Shown here one piece after another: positions 1-8,592 of a stretch of 64,000 bases of DNA. Under the pieces are notes generated by a model. That model was not told where the DNA came from. It worked only from the letters and a program-made list of their open reading frames with translations, and ran no database searches. Position numbers and translations under genes: made by a program. Source of the DNA: Bacteroides fragilis (GTDB lineage Bacteria > Bacteroidota > Bacteroidia > Bacteroidales > DTGW01). The stretch spans positions 62,001-126,000 of the forward strand of contig CAMDBI010000002.1 in assembly GCA_945889005.1 (NCBI GenBank), read 5' to 3'. Each line of letters begins with the position of its first letter. Positions within the stretch are counted from its first letter, which is position 1.

Positions 1-1603
1 GTGTAAAGTCTTCGCGACTCACTTGGTAGGCATTGATCGAGTATATATTCTTCATCATCAGGTTCCATGCCTTTGCATATCGGGGCGAGAGGTTTGTTCC
101 TTTTATGAGTTTAAGTACCAGTGTGCTTTTGGGTATGTCCGACGAAAATTCACCCACTTTATAGGTTTGCCCTCTGTATTTATACTCATAAGCAACAGCC
201 ACTATTTCATCGGCATTGAGCGATGTGTTTAGCGATATAAACCCGAGCTCTTTGTTGTAGGTGTATTCTCGTTCGGGAGTCAACTTGCGTGCGCTTTCTA
301 CTTTTTCAAAGTCGCGACCTTCAACATATTTCATGCTTTTTAACATGGAGGAAATTTTCCCATATTCTCTTATATCGTTGTTGGCTATAACCGACGAGTA
401 AATGTTATTGACTTTATTGTCTGGCACTTCAGAATTGTATACATTAACATTTACCGAATCGCGATTGCGTTGTAGGTATCCTTCCTTGTTTTCGCCCAAA
501 TCCATAAAGGCAACAATATCCCTGTTTTCGATAAAGTTGCTGTTTTTGTTGGTAACCCAAACCTCCATTTTCTCAATTACGACACCCGACTGTAAAAGAG
601 GGAGGTTTGAAAGAGCATTGTCGTAATTTTCGGCAAAATGTTGCGACAAGAAAAAGTGCTTGTTGGCATCGTAATCGTCGGCATTTATTTCGAAATCGCT
701 AACCTGTGCCCCGCCTTGAATAGATATTGATTTCGATTCGCTTCGTTGTTGCGATAGAACGGTGCTAACAAAGAGTTTGCCAAATTGCAGCTCTGTTTTG
801 ACCCCAAACAAACTCTGGCTACCCGATATGAGCGATCCCGACAATGGCAAGCTTACATCGCCCAATTCAATTTTTTTAATAATCTCGTCCTCGTCGCCCG
901 CGTACGACAGGTTGGTTTTGTTTTCGAACTCAAACATAGCATCGGTATTGTACGATATGCCTAGTTTTACGCGTTCACCAATGCTGCCTTCGACATTCAT
1001 TTGTATGCGCATGTCGAAATTGAAAGAGGTCAAGGTACGAAGCTTTGGCGAAACTTGTGGGTTGTCGGTAGTGGCAATATTGACGCCAAATATCAGTTCT
1101 GCTTGTCCTTTAGGTACAATGTTTATGGTATTTCCGCCAAATATTTTATCGAAAGTTTCGCCGCCAATATTAAAGCTCGAGCGTAGTCCTCTTTGACCAC
1201 CTGCAGCACGACCTGTGGCTTGTTCGCGCCAGTAGTCCTGAACCGATCTGTTGAGCTCATATTTGCGATACTCTTTGAGCGACATTGACCATGGGTAGCG
1301 GTAATGTAAACCTCCAATTTTGTTTTCGATTACATATTCTCGATTTTCCGGGTCGTATTGAACATCGGATTTGAAATTGGTAGGATTGAGCAATTGAACT
1401 CCTTCCGGGTCTTTTATAGCACCGGTTGCAACTTTGGGCTCTTTGCGAAGTTTGAAATTGGCATTATATTCTTTTGTCGAATCAATGTTATCGACCTGAT
1501 CTTGTCCCGAAAAGCTGCTGTACGAGGCTTTTGACTCGATTAACAGTGCACTTAACGAAAACAATATGCTAAGCAAAAATATATTTCTCGCGAAACGGAT
1601 CAA
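1..1603 (-). CDS. sprA: SprA/Sov cell-surface protein, N-terminal part (gene runs off the left edge)
   Basis: This is the first 534 codons of a very large protein that continues beyond position 1. I read an uninterrupted minus-strand frame starting at a TTG at 1603-1601. It opens with a signal-peptide-like stretch (IRFARNIFLLSILFSLSALL) and continues with features I recognise from SprA, including GGLHYRYPWSMSLKEYRKYE, the YWREQA segment, FDMRIQMNVEGSIGERVKLG and IKKIELGDVSLPLSGSLI. SprA is the giant outer-membrane beta-barrel that forms the type IX secretion translocon in Bacteroidota and is needed for gliding and secretion. The ruvA neighbour matches the usual order in this phylum. No in-frame ATG precedes the signal peptide; the first in-frame ATG is about residue 97, so TTG is the only sensible start. 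Confidence 0.9.
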   Translation of the reverse strand, partial: MIRFARNIFLLSILFSLSALLIESKASYSSFSGQDQVDNIDSTKEYNANFKLRKEPKVATGAIKDPEGVQLLNPTNFKSDVQYDPENREYVIENKIGGLHYRYPWSMSLKEYRKYELNRSVQDYWREQATGRAAGGQRGLRSSFNIGGETFDKIFGGNTINIVPKGQAELIFGVNIATTDNPQVSPKLRTLTSFNFDMRIQMNVEGSIGERVKLGISYNTDAMFEFENKTNLSYAGDEDEIIKKIELGDVSLPLSGSLISGSQSLFGVKTELQFGKLFVSTVLSQQRSESKSISIQGGAQVSDFEINADDYDANKHFFLSQHFAENYDNALSNLPLLQSGVVIEKMEVWVTNKNSNFIENRDIVAFMDLGENKEGYLQRNRDSVNVNVYNSEVPDNKVNNIYSSVIANNDIREYGKISSMLKSMKYVEGRDFEKVESARKLTPEREYTYNKELGFISLNTSLNADEIVAVAYEYKYRGQTYKVGEFSSDIPKSTLVLKLIKGTNLSPRYAKAWNLMMKNIYSINAYQVSREDFT

Positions 1604-1619
1604 TTCTTTCTGGGTTAAA

Positions 1620-2201
1620 TTACAATACTTTCAATGCTTGTTTCACTATCTCTTCAACTGTAAGGCTTTTGTTATCTTTAGTAATTTGCTCCAATGCCTT
1701 TTGAACATTGTTTCGGGCAAAGCCTAACATTACCAATGCAGATAACGCTTCATCGCGCAAAGTATTGTTTTGTACAACAGAAATTTTATTTTCAAGTTGT
1801 ATTTTATTCACTTTATCTCTCAATTCTACAATCATTCGTTGGGCAGTTTTCAAACCAATACCTTTAACTCCCTGAAGCATTTTAACATTCTCGTGGGCAA
1901 TTGCAGAGGCCAACTCGTCGGGTGTGAGCGACGACAGTATGATTCGGGCTGTATTAGCACCAATGCCCGATACCGAAATCAGCAAACGAAAAAGTTCTCG
2001 TTCGTCGGTTTCAATAAATCCAAAGAATTGGTGGGCATCTTCTTTTATTATTTGATGAATCAACATACGGCATTTGCCTTCGACCTTCAATTTAGAGTAG
2101 GTGTTTACCGTGATATTGACAAAATATCCTATCCCATTGTTTTCTAGTATGGTATAAGCTGGTGTTAGCTCAACTACGGTTCCTTGAATAAATTCGTACA
2201 T
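1620..2201 (-). CDS. ruvA: Holliday junction branch migration protein RuvA
   Basis: The product is 193 residues, normal for RuvA. It forms the tetramer that holds Holliday junctions and recruits the RuvB motor during recombination repair. Residues 1-62 match the N-terminal OB fold. Two helix-hairpin-helix motifs follow at about 78-82 (SGIGA) and 111-116 (GVKGIG), and the C-terminal domain that contacts RuvB occupies about 148-193. The stop lies only 16 bases before the presumed sprA start, so the two are probably co-transcribed. No ruvB or ruvC is in the window. Confidence 0.96.
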   Translation of the reverse strand: MYEFIQGTVVELTPAYTILENNGIGYFVNITVNTYSKLKVEGKCRMLIHQIIKEDAHQFFGFIETDERELFRLLISVSGIGANTARIILSSLTPDELASAIAHENVKMLQGVKGIGLKTAQRMIVELRDKVNKIQLENKISVVQNNTLRDEALSALVMLGFARNNVQKALEQITKDNKSLTVEEIVKQALKVL

Positions 2202-2270
2202 AGATTTGAATTTGAGCCGCTAAATTAATATTTTTTGACAACTCAAAATACATTATTTTCGCAATTGAAC

Positions 2271-2300
2271 ATTGTTTTTCATATTAATAATTTAATTTTG
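2271..2300 (+). promoter_or_regulatory. Bacteroidota-type promoter for the small coiled-coil membrane protein
   Basis: An ATTG at 2271-2274 is followed after 18 bases by TAATTTTG at 2293-2300. This fits the phylum consensus TTTG-N19-TAnnTTTG closely. The ATG at 2317 is 16 bases downstream of the -7 box. Seen directly; activity is inferred. Confidence 0.5.
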
Positions 2301-2316
2301 TAAAAAGACAGATATA

Positions 2317-2577
2317 ATGATTGCTATTAGCGAAATACAATTGTTTAACATTCTGAAAGCCCGATTGGGCGAAAAAGAAGCCCAAACTTTAGTCGAATTT
2401 GTCGATTTTCGTTTGAAAGAGCAAAATGATCAAAATCTCAAAGTGCTGGCTACTAGAGAAGTTATTGAAAAACTAAGAACTGAAATAAGAGAATCTAAAC
2501 TTGACACTATTAAATGGCTCTTTGGCTTTTTTGTAGTTATGATGCTTTCAATAATTGGTCTTTATTTTAAAATGTAA
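2317..2577 (+). CDS. Small coiled-coil protein with C-terminal membrane anchor (DUF1640-like)
   Basis: The 86-residue product has a charged amphipathic helical body and one hydrophobic segment at the C terminus (about residues 66-84, WLFGFFVVMMLSIIGLYF). This layout resembles DUF1640/CCDC90-like bacterial proteins, which are coiled coils anchored by a C-terminal membrane helix and often lie near mobile or nuclease genes. Function is unknown. It has its own promoter-like sequence just upstream and converges on the next gene, whose stop is immediately adjacent at 2578. The family assignment rests on length and architecture only. Confidence 0.7.
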   Translation: MIAISEIQLFNILKARLGEKEAQTLVEFVDFRLKEQNDQNLKVLATREVIEKLRTEIRESKLDTIKWLFGFFVVMMLSIIGLYFKM

Positions 2578-3555
2578 TTATTGATAGTAGTTGTCAAGTC
2601 GTTTTTGGAACGACTGTTTGTTGTAGTCGTTTATTTTTGTAATCACTTTATATATTTCATCGACCCTTTGTGAGGCTTCTTCAGCTCTGATTTCATATTT
2701 TGGGTTAAATACAATTTTTTCGATATAGTACCCGTCCACATCCAATTTCATCATTGCTGCAGCATTGTATTGGTCAAAGATAATAACTGAGGGGAGTTTG
2801 TTGTTTGAATACTTGCTTATAGAAGCAATTACGGCGTTTTTTATAAAATCTATCTGAACTTTACTCAAATAATTGGTTCCCAAGAAGAGCTTAACCAAAT
2901 CAATTTTTGCAATCAGATGACGGCGACCTTCATTTTTTATATTGTCGTATTCTTTTTGATTGGTTTGGTTAAAAACCGAAACAAATGAATTGGGTAAGCT
3001 GGCTATATCGCCCAGTTTGCCTTCTTTTACCCTTATTTTGTATTCCTTCATCGCCTCTTTTTGCGATACAGGCACATAGAACTTCCAATTTCTAGTTCTT
3101 TTGTAGCTCTCGGTCATTGGGCTGGGTTTCCATTTTGTTTCGGGGCGCTTCATAAGTTCAGCATCGAGTTTGAGAGTGCCAGATTCAAGGGCAAATAGCA
3201 AACAATTAGCAAAATGCACCCATCCGCCTCCAATTTCGTTGTGAATGCTGCTCCAAAGAGTGGTGGCATTGTTTTTCTGGGCAGTGTCTTTGTTTTGGTT
3301 GAGTTTGTCGATATACGATTGGTCAAAATCGGCCGGATAATAAACAAATTCAGAAGTAAAATCGGTTATTTTATTTTGTGGTACGTGAAAGAGCTCTCGA
3401 ACATCCATGGTATAGGTCGAATCGTTCTCGAGTTTAAGAAACATTTCGTTGTCTAATCCCCATTTCATCTCACATACAGATGTGAGCCTGCGTTGCGACA
3501 TAAGCTGAATGCATAAAGCAGCAAACAACAAACTCAAAAAAACCGATTTTTTCAT
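2578..3555 (-). CDS. Exported protein of unknown function
   Basis: The 325-residue product starts with a clear signal peptide (KKSVFLSLLFAALCIQLMS) and then has no further membrane segment, so it is probably periplasmic or secreted. The mature part is rich in Lys, Asn and Tyr and carries no motif that I recognise. It has no lipobox cysteine at the cleavage site and no recognisable type IX C-terminal sorting domain. It converges with the small membrane protein on the other strand and is followed upstream by a decayed rhuM-like gene. I do not assign a function. Confidence 0.75.
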   Translation of the reverse strand: MKKSVFLSLLFAALCIQLMSQRRLTSVCEMKWGLDNEMFLKLENDSTYTMDVRELFHVPQNKITDFTSEFVYYPADFDQSYIDKLNQNKDTAQKNNATTLWSSIHNEIGGGWVHFANCLLFALESGTLKLDAELMKRPETKWKPSPMTESYKRTRNWKFYVPVSQKEAMKEYKIRVKEGKLGDIASLPNSFVSVFNQTNQKEYDNIKNEGRRHLIAKIDLVKLFLGTNYLSKVQIDFIKNAVIASISKYSNNKLPSVIIFDQYNAAAMMKLDVDGYYIEKIVFNPKYEIRAEEASQRVDEIYKVITKINDYNKQSFQKRLDNYYQ

Positions 3556-3668
3556 ATTACAAATTATGTTTTGATCAAATACGTATTGTCACAAAAATAT
3601 ATAAATTAATGTTTTCGATAGTAGCAATAAAGCATATTTATTTTGGCACTATTGTTCTTTCTGACATA

Positions 3669-3941
3669 TTATTTCTTTAAAAGTTTTTTTAATTCTTTAT
3701 CAAAATCGCTTTCAAAGAATTTATCTTGGATTGGTTTGTATTTTTTTGTATTCTTTTTCGGCAAACTCTTTTGCTATTTCCGAGTTGTAATCGTAGTCAA
3801 TACTACATTCGGCATAAATATCTGTTATTTGTTGGTAGAACCTTCGTTCCGAGCTTCGGATGTCGCGGATCTTTTCGAGCTGCTCTTTAAAATAATCTTG
3901 CCCAAAAATTGGCTGCTAGGGTTGTATTTAGACAAATCCAT
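3669..3941 (-). pseudogene. Remnant of a RhuM-family gene (internally deleted and frameshifted)
   Basis: Three minus-strand frames carry consecutive parts of one protein. MDLSKYNPSSQFLG starts at 3941. QDYFKEQLEKIRDIRSSERR and then FYQQITDIYAE follow in another frame, down to a stop at 3721. FFESDFDKELKKLLKK ends at 3669. These match the conserved middle and C terminus of RhuM-family proteins (Virulence_RhuM), which are over 300 residues long. The text jumps from NSEIAKEF to AEKEYKKIQ, consistent with an internal deletion of well over 100 codons. RhuM-type genes are typical of mobile or defence-associated regions. The plus-strand open frame here looks like a shadow of this remnant. Confidence 0.75.
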
Positions 3942-4075
3942 ATTATTTCTGCTTTTTATGAACGATTGCTTTCATTTTGCACTGAGTTATTATCAGTTAA
4001 TTATTTTTAATAATTAATGCTCCGCAAGATACATTAGATTTGCCACTTCCGTATATCTGAATTCCAAATTTATCG

Positions 4076-4083
4076 TATTTTTG
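4076..4083 (+). promoter_or_regulatory. -7 box for the mnmH-selD operon, very close to the start codon
   Basis: TATTTTTG matches the TAnnTTTG consensus exactly. Only five bases separate it from the ATG at 4089, so a transcript starting at the usual distance would have almost no leader. No TTTG was found at the right distance upstream. Confidence 0.4.
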
Positions 4084-4088
4084 CCCTC

Positions 4089-5120
4089 ATGGTTCAAGAA
4101 ATCGACATTGTAAAATTTTTAGGCTCAAATACACCTTTGATCGATGTTCGTTCGCCAGGAGAATTCGATAAGGGACACATTCCGGGGGCTGTGAATATTC
4201 CGCTTTTTTCTGACGATGAACGTGCTCAGGTAGGAACTGTTTATGTGCAACGATCGAAGGATAAAGCCATAGAGCTAGGACTTCAATTTGTCGAACCCAA
4301 ACTTGATGATTTTATTGCAAAATCGAAAAAGGTTGCGCCCAACGGAAAACTTGTAGTACATTGCTGGCGAGGTGGTATGCGCAGTCGCTCATTTGCTAAA
4401 CACCTCAACAACAATGGACTTGTCGATGTGTCGGTCGTAACTGGCGGTTACAAAGCTTACAGAACACATCTCCATAACACTTTTGATATTTCATTTAAGC
4501 TAAATATTGTAGGTGGCTACACAGGCAGTGCAAAGACACTTGTAATAAAACACCTTATGAAAATCGGGTTTCAGGCAGTAGATCTCGAAGCATTAGCAAA
4601 ACATAAAGGCTCGGCTTTTGGCAGTGTCGAAAATCAAACTCAGCCAACGGTCGAACAATTCGAAAACAATTTATTTGAAGTTTGGCGCAAGTTAGATTAC
4701 TCTCAAGCTATTTGGCTCGAAGACGAAAGCCACAATATTGGCTCGGTCTGTATACCAATGAATCTATTCAAACAAATGAGAAATAGCCCTGTCTTTTTTC
4801 TCGAAATTCCCAGAAACGAAAGGGTAAAGCATTTAGTGTCGGAATATGCCGATACCGATCCCGAAAAACTGGCTGTTTCGATAGGTAAAATAGCTAAACG
4901 ACTCGATGGTCAAAAAGTGAAAGATGCTTTAAAATCATTAAGCGAGAAAAAATTCGACGAAGTAGCTGCTATTGCCCTTGAGTATTACGATAAAGTTTAT
5001 ACAAAAGGGCTCTATATGCGCGACTCAAATAATATATTTACTTTACAAAGAAATAATACGAATCCTGCGGAAAACGCAAAATCATTGATGCAATTTTATG
5101 AACAACTTGAACGACATTAA
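4089..5120 (+). CDS. mnmH: tRNA 2-selenouridine synthase (MnmH/SelU)
   Basis: The 343-residue product replaces sulfur by selenium in 2-thiouridine at the wobble position of certain tRNAs, through a geranylated intermediate, using selenophosphate. Residues 14-125 form a rhodanese domain ([10 protein letters not shown]; catalytic Cys92 in HCWRGGMRS). A P-loop follows at about 142-150 (GGYTGSAKT). Length and domain order are those of the E. coli enzyme, and the N terminus aligns with it, which supports this start. The 3' end overlaps selD by 23 bases, so the selenium donor and its user are made together. Confidence 0.95.
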   Translation: MVQEIDIVKFLGSNTPLIDVRSPGEFDKGHIPGAVNIPLFSDDERAQVGTVYVQRSKDKAIELGLQFVEPKLDDFIAKSKKVAPNGKLVVHCWRGGMRSRSFAKHLNNNGLVDVSVVTGGYKAYRTHLHNTFDISFKLNIVGGYTGSAKTLVIKHLMKIGFQAVDLEALAKHKGSAFGSVENQTQPTVEQFENNLFEVWRKLDYSQAIWLEDESHNIGSVCIPMNLFKQMRNSPVFFLEIPRNERVKHLVSEYADTDPEKLAVSIGKIAKRLDGQKVKDALKSLSEKKFDEVAAIALEYYDKVYTKGLYMRDSNNIFTLQRNNTNPAENAKSLMQFYEQLERH

Positions 5121-6138
5121 ATTAACCCAGTTTAGCCATGGCGCTGGTTGTGGGTGCAAAATCTCTCCAAAGGTATTAAGTACCATTTTACGCAGTAACA
5201 TAGAGCCAATTATAGACAAAAATTTGCTTGTAGGAAACGAAAGCCTCGACGATGCTGCCGTTTACGACATGGGCAATGGCACAGCTATTATTTCTACTAC
5301 CGATTTTTTTATGCCTATTGTCGACGACCCTTTTACATTCGGAAAAATTGCTGCCACCAATGCCATTAGCGATATATATGCTATGGGCGGTAAACCATTG
5401 TTGGCAATTGCCATTTTGGGATGGCCTATCAATAAAATTGATCCGGCAATTGCGCAATTGGTCGTCGATGGCGGCCGACAGACATGCAAAGAAGCCGGAA
5501 TTCTCTTGGCTGGCGGGCATAGTATCGACAGTCCCGAACCTATTTTTGGCTTGGCTGTTACCGGACAGGTCGATATTGCTCAACTGAAATGCAACAATAC
5601 AGCAACCAAGGGGTGCAAACTTTACCTTACAAAACCACTTGGTGTAGGAATTTTTACAACTGCCCAAAAAAAAGGTATACTCAAAGACAAACATGCCGAT
5701 ATTGCCATTGAGTCAATGACGGCTTTAAATGTTCTTGGACTTGAATTTGCAAAAATAAAAGGTGTTACCGCAATGACCGATGTTACGGGTTTTGGCTTGT
5801 TGGGTCATCTCACCGAAATGTGCAACGGAAGCAATCTGTCGGCTATTGTCGAATTCGACAAAGTGCCAAAGTTTCCAAATATTGAAGAATATATTGCTCA
5901 AGGATCTATGCCTGGCGGAACGCATCGAAACTGGGACAGCTATGGACATCAAATAAATCTAAAAGACGAAGCTTTCAAAGCCATTCTATGCGATCCGCAA
6001 ACTAGTGGAGGTCTGTTAATTGCAGTTGAAGAAACTGCCATTAACGATGTTGAAAAAATATTGAAAGAAAATAATATTGAAGCTCAGCCATTGGGCTATT
6101 TGACAAATCGAAAAGATTACTTAATTGAAGTAGTTTAA
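5098..6138 (+). CDS. selD: Selenide, water dikinase (selenophosphate synthetase)
   Basis: The 346-residue enzyme makes selenophosphate from selenide and ATP. The N terminus holds the active-site motif GAGCGCKI with Cys18 and Lys21, both standard (Cys rather than selenocysteine). AIRS-type ATP-binding elements are visible further on, including [26 protein letters not shown] and DPQTSGGLL. The ATG at 5098 lies inside the end of mnmH in another frame, indicating translational coupling. No selA, selB or selC is in the window, so the only use of selenium supported here is tRNA modification. Confidence 0.96.
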   Translation: MNNLNDIKLTQFSHGAGCGCKISPKVLSTILRSNIEPIIDKNLLVGNESLDDAAVYDMGNGTAIISTTDFFMPIVDDPFTFGKIAATNAISDIYAMGGKPLLAIAILGWPINKIDPAIAQLVVDGGRQTCKEAGILLAGGHSIDSPEPIFGLAVTGQVDIAQLKCNNTATKGCKLYLTKPLGVGIFTTAQKKGILKDKHADIAIESMTALNVLGLEFAKIKGVTAMTDVTGFGLLGHLTEMCNGSNLSAIVEFDKVPKFPNIEEYIAQGSMPGGTHRNWDSYGHQINLKDEAFKAILCDPQTSGGLLIAVEETAINDVEKILKENNIEAQPLGYLTNRKDYLIEVV

Positions 6139-6312
6139 AAATCGTGACTTTTACAAACTTACCCTCCTTGCAAACACTCGTTTTGAGTAATGTGGCAAGA
6201 TGTTTTGAAAAATGTCAAAAAATATTTTTTATTTATTAACTTATTAACAAGCATCAGTCATTTGCATTTATTTATTATTTTTGAACAGTATTGTAGCCAA
6301 ACTGCATTGTTA

Positions 6313-6374
6313 GGGCTGCTCTAAAAACTCAATTATTTGAGGCGAGCAAGTTTTTAAAAACCGGTGTTTACTAC
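6313..6374 (+). repeat. Truncated left half of the GGGCTTCTCTAAAAACT inverted-repeat element
   Basis: The sequence from GGGCTGCTCTAAAAACTC to GTTTACTACT matches the first 60 or so bases of the full copies at 54017-54191 and 56330-56501, including GAGGCGAGC and AGTTTTTAAAAA. The match stops abruptly where the rmuC-like remnant begins; the right half and its terminal repeat are missing. Confidence 0.8.
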
Positions 6375-7039
6375 TATCGAAGAAAATAATAAAACAAACC
6401 GTTTGAAGCTATCCAAAAATATTACTAATTTTTCTGGTGCCAATATTATTCAACTCGAAAAAATATATACACAATTTAAAGAAGTTAACATATTAATCTG
6501 CGAATCATTAGTTACTGATTTTAAAGAATTTCAAGAAACTTTCGACAAAAACGCAGATTCATTCAATGAATTGCAGAAAAAAAAGTTTGGACAGTTAGAA
6601 ACCAAACAAAATAATTTGGTTAAAAACACAGTAACCAAACTGAAATCCACAAAAGTAACCATTGAAGAAAAATTGGGAAAAACGCTGAGCGAGCGTTTAG
6701 GTCAAAGTTTCGAAACAGTTGTAAAACAATTAATGGAAGTGCAAAAAGGCTTGGGCGAAATGCAAACCCTTGCACAAGATGTTGGCGGTCTTAAAAAAGT
6801 GTTGAACAATGTAAAATACGGAAAGGGGAGGCATTGGCGAAGTGCAATTGACCATGTTGCATGAGCAAGTATTGGCACCCAAGCAATATCAGGCAAATGT
6901 AAACACCAAAAAGAAATACGGCCTGGCATGGGAAGTCAAACCCGAGGATGTGGAAGAACAACTCCGCAACAACTTTAATGTTTTGCGCGAAGTGGTCGAA
7001 AAAAAAAATTATAGCAAAAGACCTACCTCAATGACCTAA
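6364..7039 (+). pseudogene. Decayed rmuC-like gene (DNA recombination protein family)
   Basis: The first frame (6364-6864) is a coiled-coil segment followed by LSERLGQSFETVVKQLMEVQ and GLGEMQTLAQDVGGLKKVL, which are hallmarks of RmuC. The conserved continuation, GGIGEVQLTMLHEQVLAP then KQYQANVNTKK, lies in a different frame from about 6826 to 7039, so there is a one-base-type frameshift near 6815-6835. The nuclease-like core that should follow is missing; the tail (GLAWEVKPEDVEEQ and onward) is unlike RmuC. The apparent GTG start lies inside a repeat fragment, so the true 5' end is lost too. RmuC proteins limit inversions and affect recombination. Confidence 0.8.
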
Positions 7040-7124
7040 AACCTGCGATGAAATAAATATTATTGTTATTAAACTAATTATTTTCAAAATACCGATTATT
7101 TTCGGGTTTCAAAATTTTATTAAA

Positions 7125-8570
7125 ATGAAGTATAACAGGCTAATTATTGGATTGCTATTATTTTTTATTTTAGCAGACACCCTTTATTCATCTTTACAAC
7201 ATTTTTACCTTCCCTTGGATGGAGACTTGGTAAATGCAATGTCAGACCCATTCCATTTCAAATACATTTGGAACGATTTATTAGGAATTAAGGCTCTAAC
7301 AGGAGAAGAGGTACACCCCGACCCTAACAGATTTATGATACCAATGATTATTTACGGCTACTTCTACTATGTTCCTATTTGGTTACAATCGTTTTCCGAT
7401 CCTGTTACAAGTGTATATCTGGCATGTTCGTTGTTTAAAACACTAATCCAATTGTCTATTTCTCTACTAGTTGCCCAAGCAGTTAGCCAGTTTAACAAAA
7501 CCAGAAATTCCTTTATTATTGCACTTGTTTTAATAGTTCCACTTTTCCAGACTTGGGGTTATAGTGGGTCTATTGGAATTATAGATGGCTCAATAACTTA
7601 TACTTTTTTCTATGCATTCCCTTTAGCCTTACTTTTGCTTTTCTTCATGTCCTTTTTCCCAATGCTTTTTCAAAAAAAAGAAGTTAAAATTACATGGTTG
7701 AAAGTTTTCTTTCTCTCAATATTGGCTGTAATTTTAAGTTTTAGTGGACCATTGATTCCTGGAGTAGTTTCAATTTTATGTCCTATGATTATATTAAAAA
7801 TATGGTACAACAAGTTTTGTCAATCTAACAGTCAAAATTTATTCCCCAAAACCATCGATGCTATTAAACAAATACCATTTAAAATTATATTTGTTTTTTT
7901 GTTTATTTGCTTCTTATCCATATATTCAACATATATTGGCTTAGCTCATTCAAAATATTTCGATTCTATTTCCATTCCTTTGCACGAGAGATTCTTCAAA
8001 CTCTTAATAGGCATATATGAGCTTTTTACAAATTCGATAGGTTTTGCTCTCATTTTATTTGTAATTGTTTTAAACATAGTTTTACTCAAACGAAATGCTC
8101 AAAAACCCGAACTCAAATCAATTATTGTAATATCAAGATGGGTATTGGCGTTTTCGGTTTTGTACCTGTTGCTTCTTCCCTTTGGAGGTTATCGGACATG
8201 GAGGCCCAATATCGTCAGATACGACACGTTTATGCCCGTAACTATTTCGCTTATATTTCTTTTTGGACTGTCGACAAATCAATGTATTTTAATTCTTAAA
8301 AACAAGGCAAGAATATATTACTTATTGGGCATAACAAGTGTTTTACTAATATTTACCTTTGCCGACAAACCTCACTTTCATTATAATGATTGTGAACGCA
8401 GTAAGCTCAATGAGTTGGCTGTTTCTAGCGATAGTATTGTAGTCTTAAATGCCGATTGCACAGTATTATCATGGGGCATTACCTCCAATATTAATGACTC
8501 AGAGCTCAAAGCGCGGATTATTAAAAACTGGCGAATTACCAAAGAAGAAAAACGTTTTTATCAAAAATAA
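7125..8570 (+). CDS. Multi-span membrane protein of the glycan region
   Basis: The 481-residue product has about ten hydrophobic segments starting at residue 6, with a hydrophilic C-terminal end of about 60 residues that is probably extracytoplasmic. The long first loop after the first helix (LYSSLQHFYLPLDGDLVN) and the overall layout resemble GT-C-fold glycosyltransferases or their accessory proteins, but no catalytic motif is clear. It is 22 bases upstream of a DUF2079 gene in the same direction, so the two are probably one unit. I infer a role in cell-surface glycan or glycoprotein assembly from context only. Confidence 0.7.
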   Translation: MKYNRLIIGLLLFFILADTLYSSLQHFYLPLDGDLVNAMSDPFHFKYIWNDLLGIKALTGEEVHPDPNRFMIPMIIYGYFYYVPIWLQSFSDPVTSVYLACSLFKTLIQLSISLLVAQAVSQFNKTRNSFIIALVLIVPLFQTWGYSGSIGIIDGSITYTFFYAFPLALLLLFFMSFFPMLFQKKEVKITWLKVFFLSILAVILSFSGPLIPGVVSILCPMIILKIWYNKFCQSNSQNLFPKTIDAIKQIPFKIIFVFLFICFLSIYSTYIGLAHSKYFDSISIPLHERFFKLLIGIYELFTNSIGFALILFVIVLNIVLLKRNAQKPELKSIIVISRWVLAFSVLYLLLLPFGGYRTWRPNIVRYDTFMPVTISLIFLFGLSTNQCILILKNKARIYYLLGITSVLLIFTFADKPHFHYNDCERSKLNELAVSSDSIVVLNADCTVLSWGITSNINDSELKARIIKNWRITKEEKRFYQK

Positions 8571-8592
8571 TTTGAATTGCAACAAATTTTAA

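Noticed and set aside
762-1196. Plus-strand open frame of 144 codons
   Set aside because: It lies opposite the clear SprA reading frame and has no recognisable feature.
3643-4017. Plus-strand open frame of 124 codons
   Set aside because: Phe-rich shadow of the minus-strand RhuM-like remnant, which has recognisable family text.
5098-6138. Selenocysteine codon or recoding in selD
   Set aside because: The active-site residue is encoded as Cys18 and the frame is continuous without internal TGA.
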